Shown: positions 61,665-64,000 of the stretch, one piece after another
Position numbering within the stretch: position 1 is the first letter of the stretch
Layout of the letters: each line of letters begins with the position of its first letter
DNA from: Paraburkholderia humisilvae
Lineage (GTDB): Bacteria > Pseudomonadota > Gammaproteobacteria > Burkholderiales > Burkholderiaceae
Assembly (NCBI RefSeq): GCF_902859855.1
Contig: NZ_CADIKH010000027.1
Location: 39,102 to 103,101 of the forward strand
Direction of reading: 5' to 3'
Length of the DNA: 64,000 nt
Notes under the pieces: generated by a model
What the model saw: only the letters and a program-made list of their open reading frames with translations
Database searches by the model: none
What the model was told of the DNA's origin: nothing
Program-made: the position numbers and the translations under genes

Positions 61665-61789
61665 TGTGCGCACGCGTTGGGTCAGCGGCGTTGCGCTAAT
61701 TCTGTATGGTTATGAAAAAATCGAAAACGATTATTAAAGCGCATGACGCCCGTACGGTAAACTTGCAGCTCCAATCCGAATAAGAGCAG

Positions 61790-61843
61790 CGGCGGAGATT
61801 GCCGGGGCGCACGACGCTCGCGGGCAATAGTCCGCCGTTTTTT
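61790..61843 (+). terminator. terminator-like hairpin abutting the metN start codon
   Basis: CGGCGGA (61790–61796) pairs with TCCGCCG (61831–61837), and inside it ATTGCC (61798–61803) pairs with GGCAAT (61823–61828). Six T (61838–61843) follow, then one C and the ATG of metN at 61845. The only Shine-Dalgarno-like bases (GGCGGAG) are inside the left stem, so the fold would hide them. It may be an attenuator or riboswitch output for metN. Confidence 0.7.
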
Positions 61844-61844
61844 C

Positions 61845-62879
61845 ATGATCGAACTTCGCAATATTTCGCAGCGCTTCGCGGGACCGCGGGGCTGGGTCGA
61901 AGCGCTGCACAACGTCAATCTGTCCATTCCGGCGGGCGAGGTGTTCGGCATCATCGGGCGCAGCGGCGCTGGCAAGAGCACGCTGGTGCGGACGATCAAT
62001 CTGCTCACGCGGCCGACCGAAGGCAATGTCGTGATCGGCGGCCGCGATCTGACGACGATGTCCGCGCGCGAGCTGCGCGAAGCGCGTCGCGAGATCGGCA
62101 TGATCTTTCAGCACTTCAATCTGCTGTCGTCGCGCACGGTATTCGACAACGTCGCGTTGCCATTGGAGCTGGCGGGCCTGAAGCGCGCCGAGATCGAAGC
62201 GGCCGTGCTGCCGCTGCTCGATCTGGTCGGGCTCTCCGCGCAGAAGGACCGCTATCCGGCGCAGATCAGCGGCGGCCAGAAGCAGCGCGTGGGCATTGCG
62301 CGAGCGCTCGCGAGCAAGCCGAAGGTGCTGCTGTCCGATGAGGCCACCTCCGCGCTTGACCCGGAAACCACCCGTGCCATTCTTGATCTGCTCAAGCGTA
62401 TCAATCGCGAACTGGGGCTGACCGTCGTGCTGATCACGCATCAGATGGACGTGATCAGGCAGGTGTGCGATCGCGTCGCGGTGCTCGATGCGGGGCGCGT
62501 CGTCGAACAGGGCAACGTGATCGATGTATTCCTTCAGCCGCATCACGAGGTGACGCGCGCGTTGATCGGCGATGTGATCGCACAAGAGTTGCCGCCCGCG
62601 ATGAAGGCGCGTGTCGCCGAGCGTCTGCGGACCGGCAGCGGCCACTTGCTGCGGCTGGCGTTCAGCGGTTCGGGCGTCGATCAGCCCATCCTGTCGGAAA
62701 CGATTCGCCGCTACGAGCTTGACTTCAACATCCTGCACGGACAGATCGACGAGATCCAGGGGCAGGCGTTCGGCTCGCTCGCGGTGCTCGCGGGCGGCGA
62801 TCCGGCAAAGGTCGCGCAAGCGATTGCGTTTCTGCGCGAACAGCACGTCGTCGTCGAGGAGTTGGCGTATGTCGAGTGA
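61845..62879 (+). CDS. metN: methionine ABC transporter ATP-binding protein
   Basis: A 344-residue ATPase. Walker A is GRSGAGKSTL, the signature ISGGQKQRVGIARAL, Walker B VLLSDEATSALD and the switch His in VVLITHQMDV. The C-terminal ~90 residues form the NIL (methionine-sensing) domain. It powers methionine import with MetI. There is no ribosome site between the terminator T-run and the ATG. It overlaps metI by 11 nt. Confidence 0.94.
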   Translation: MIELRNISQRFAGPRGWVEALHNVNLSIPAGEVFGIIGRSGAGKSTLVRTINLLTRPTEGNVVIGGRDLTTMSARELREARREIGMIFQHFNLLSSRTVFDNVALPLELAGLKRAEIEAAVLPLLDLVGLSAQKDRYPAQISGGQKQRVGIARALASKPKVLLSDEATSALDPETTRAILDLLKRINRELGLTVVLITHQMDVIRQVCDRVAVLDAGRVVEQGNVIDVFLQPHHEVTRALIGDVIAQELPPAMKARVAERLRTGSGHLLRLAFSGSGVDQPILSETIRRYELDFNILHGQIDEIQGQAFGSLAVLAGGDPAKVAQAIAFLREQHVVVEELAYVE

Positions 62880-63522
62880 AATGATCGATATGTTCGTGCA
62901 GTCGTTCTGGGAGACGCTCGTGATGGTCGGCATTTCCGGAGCGATCGGCGCGCTGCTCGGTTTGCCGCTCGGCGTGCTGCTCTATCTGACCGACCGCGAC
63001 GGCGTGCTGCAGAACCTGGCGCTCAATCGGGCAATGGGTGTGATCGTCAACGCGGTGCGCTCGACGCCGTTCATCATTCTGCTCGTCGCGGTGATTCCAT
63101 TGACGCGGCTCGTCGTCGGGTCGTCGATCGGCACGGCGGCGGCAGTTGTGCCATTGACGATCGCCGCCGCGCCATTTATCGCGCGGCTCGTCGAAACAGC
63201 ACTGCGCGAAGTCGACCGCGGCCTGATTGAAGCGGCCCAGTCGATGGGGGCGACCACCTGCCAGATCGTGTTCAAGGTGCTGTTGCCCGAGTCGCTGCCA
63301 GGCGTCGTCGCGGGGCTGACCATTACGTTCGTGTCGCTGGTCGGCTACTCGGCGATGGCGGGCGCGATCGGCGGCGGCGGGCTCGGCGATCTTGGCATCC
63401 GCTACGGGTATCAGCGCTTCTTGCCCGAAGTGATGGTGACGGTGGTCGTGATTCTGATCGTCTTCGTGCAACTCGTGCAGTCGTTCGGCGACTGGCTGGT
63501 GCGGCGTTTGGGCCACAAGTAA
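62869..63522 (+). CDS. metI: methionine ABC transporter permease
   Basis: A 217-residue inner-membrane permease with about five helices. The coupling motif EAAQSMGATTCQIVFKVLLPES (about residues 120–141) contacts MetN. GAGGAG 7 nt before the ATG at 62869 supports this start inside metN. The expected third gene, metQ (the methionine-binding lipoprotein), is not downstream. Confidence 0.93.
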   Translation: MSSEMIDMFVQSFWETLVMVGISGAIGALLGLPLGVLLYLTDRDGVLQNLALNRAMGVIVNAVRSTPFIILLVAVIPLTRLVVGSSIGTAAAVVPLTIAAAPFIARLVETALREVDRGLIEAAQSMGATTCQIVFKVLLPESLPGVVAGLTITFVSLVGYSAMAGAIGGGGLGDLGIRYGYQRFLPEVMVTVVVILIVFVQLVQSFGDWLVRRLGHK

Positions 63523-63562
63523 CCGTCACCGGGATAACGCGTCGGCAGGGAACGGGAAGGTG

Positions 63563-63637
63563 ATGCGATTCAGGTTTATCTTCGAACGGGTTGCTGGGCT
63601 GGGCTCGACCGTCTATTTCGCGGCCGTCGCTGCGTAG
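63563..63637 (+). pseudogene. short signal-peptide-like ORF, possible metQ remnant
   Basis: A 24-codon ORF begins 40 bp after metI with GGGA 5 nt upstream. It encodes a basic start (MRFRFIFERVAG) followed by small hydrophobic residues (VYFAAVAA) and a TAG. This looks like the N-terminal part of a secreted binding protein such as MetQ. No MetQ-like sequence follows in any frame. The link to metQ is inference from position. Confidence 0.35.
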
Positions 63638-63816
63638 GCGGACCGGCTGTTAGAGGCGCCAGACCATTGCGATGCTGGCGTGCCGCCTATTTTTGAGATT
63701 AAATAGTACGATCGTTCGCTATTGTCGTCACACCGCTGGAGCGCGCTGTTCCTTGACATGCACCGCGTGGGGGCGGTCTTGCCGGACGCGCCGGCGGGTC
63801 GCTGAGGGGCTGTCGT

Positions 63817-63822
63817 TATAAT
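63817..63822 (+). promoter_or_regulatory. etfB -10 box
   Basis: A perfect TATAAT lies 40 bp before the etfB start. No good -35 is found at 16–18 bp, so the promoter assignment is moderate. Confidence 0.5.
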
Positions 63823-63862
63823 GTCCGTCAGGTTGACGTATTCGTAACTTTGGAGCGTGTGC

Positions 63863-64000
63863 ATGAAAATTCTGGTGCCAGTCAAAAGAGTGGTCGACTA
63901 CAACGTGAAGGTGCGCGTGAAATCGGACCAAACGGGCGTGGACATTGCGAACGTGAAGATGTCGATGAACCCGTTCGACGAGATCGCGGTGGAAGAGGCG
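63863..64000 (+). CDS. etfB: electron transfer flavoprotein beta subunit (3' end outside window)
   Basis: The first 46 codons are seen. The N-terminus MKILVPVKRVVDYNVKVRVK and the NVKMSMNPFDEIAVEEA segment are diagnostic of EtfB. With EtfA (expected downstream) it carries electrons from acyl-CoA dehydrogenases to the quinone pool. TGGAG lies 7 nt upstream. Confidence 0.93.
   Translation, partial: MKILVPVKRVVDYNVKVRVKSDQTGVDIANVKMSMNPFDEIAVEEA

Larger units (their letters stand above)
63523..63862. other. metI–etfB intergenic region
   Basis: 340 bp where metQ would be expected. It holds a 24-codon ORF (63563–63637) and the etfB -10 box. The rest shows no gene, tRNA or repeat. Confidence 0.5.

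Noticed and set aside
61781..61803. Resemblance of AAGAG…GGCGGAG in the metN leader to an S-box (SAM-I) core
   Set aside because: The other conserved S-box segments are missing, so I do not call a SAM-I riboswitch; the leader is reported only as a terminator-like structure.

Overview
The window is GC-rich, densely coded chromosomal DNA from a beta-proteobacterium, most likely Burkholderiaceae (Burkholderia/Paraburkholderia type). Three things point there: the gene string gyrA – DUF2059 gene – serC – pheA – hisC – tyrA – aroA – cmk – rpsA – ihfB – lapA – lapB – ugd – hldA – hldD – comEA – cysM; an fdsGBA formate dehydrogenase set with fdsR divergent from it; and a tmRNA whose tag reads ANDDTFALAA. 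The genus is inferred from these features, not from a database search.

Layout. (1) 1–6074 is the end of a pigment/polyene-like cluster: the 3' part of a FabG reductase, two FabF-like ketosynthases, two paralogous small exported proteins, a SAM methyltransferase on the other strand and an FAD enzyme of the halogenase type. The first ketosynthase has an in-frame TAG five codons after its active-site Cys. (2) 6147–13817, minus strand, is a purine-catabolism operon (xdhA-xdhB-xdhC-add-guaD). (3) 14189–24737 is mixed: dsbB, an amidase, a CPA2 antiporter, a class I amidotransferase with a long low-complexity N-terminus, an exported coiled-coil protein, an orphan Ala-rich membrane protein, a GNAT acetyltransferase and a TPR–glycosyltransferase. 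(4) 25179–33670 holds an FAD monooxygenase convergent with fdsGBA-fdsD, and fdsR divergent from them; no fdsC lies in the operon. (5) 33850–38024 has small exported proteins, a 38-residue double-glycine-type peptide gene, ssrA, gph, ubiG and an OmpA-family gene. (6) 38612–58263 is the long plus-strand housekeeping block: gyrase; serine and aromatic amino acid synthesis; cytidylate kinase; ribosomal protein S1 and IHF-beta; the LPS assembly proteins LapA and LapB; UDP-glucuronate and heptose precursors; ComEA; CysM. (7) 58383–64000 has mltB (minus), an HDAC-like deacetylase, an enoyl-CoA hydratase, metN-metI without metQ, and the start of etfB.

Genes that act together: xdhABC, add and guaD degrade adenosine, guanine and hypoxanthine to urate. 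FdsGBAD oxidises formate to CO2 with NAD+. serC, pheA, hisC, tyrA and aroA cover serine plus shikimate-derived amino acids. lapA, lapB, ugd, hldA and hldD serve LPS synthesis and its control. metN and metI are the ATPase and permease of a methionine importer.

Most of the window is ordinary core genome. The points most worth a second look are the amber codon in the ketosynthase, a terminator-like hairpin whose T-run ends one base before the metN start codon, the missing metQ with only a short signal-peptide-like ORF in its place, the missing fdsC, the 38-residue peptide gene beside ssrA, and the inverted repeat around the promoter of the OmpA-family gene.
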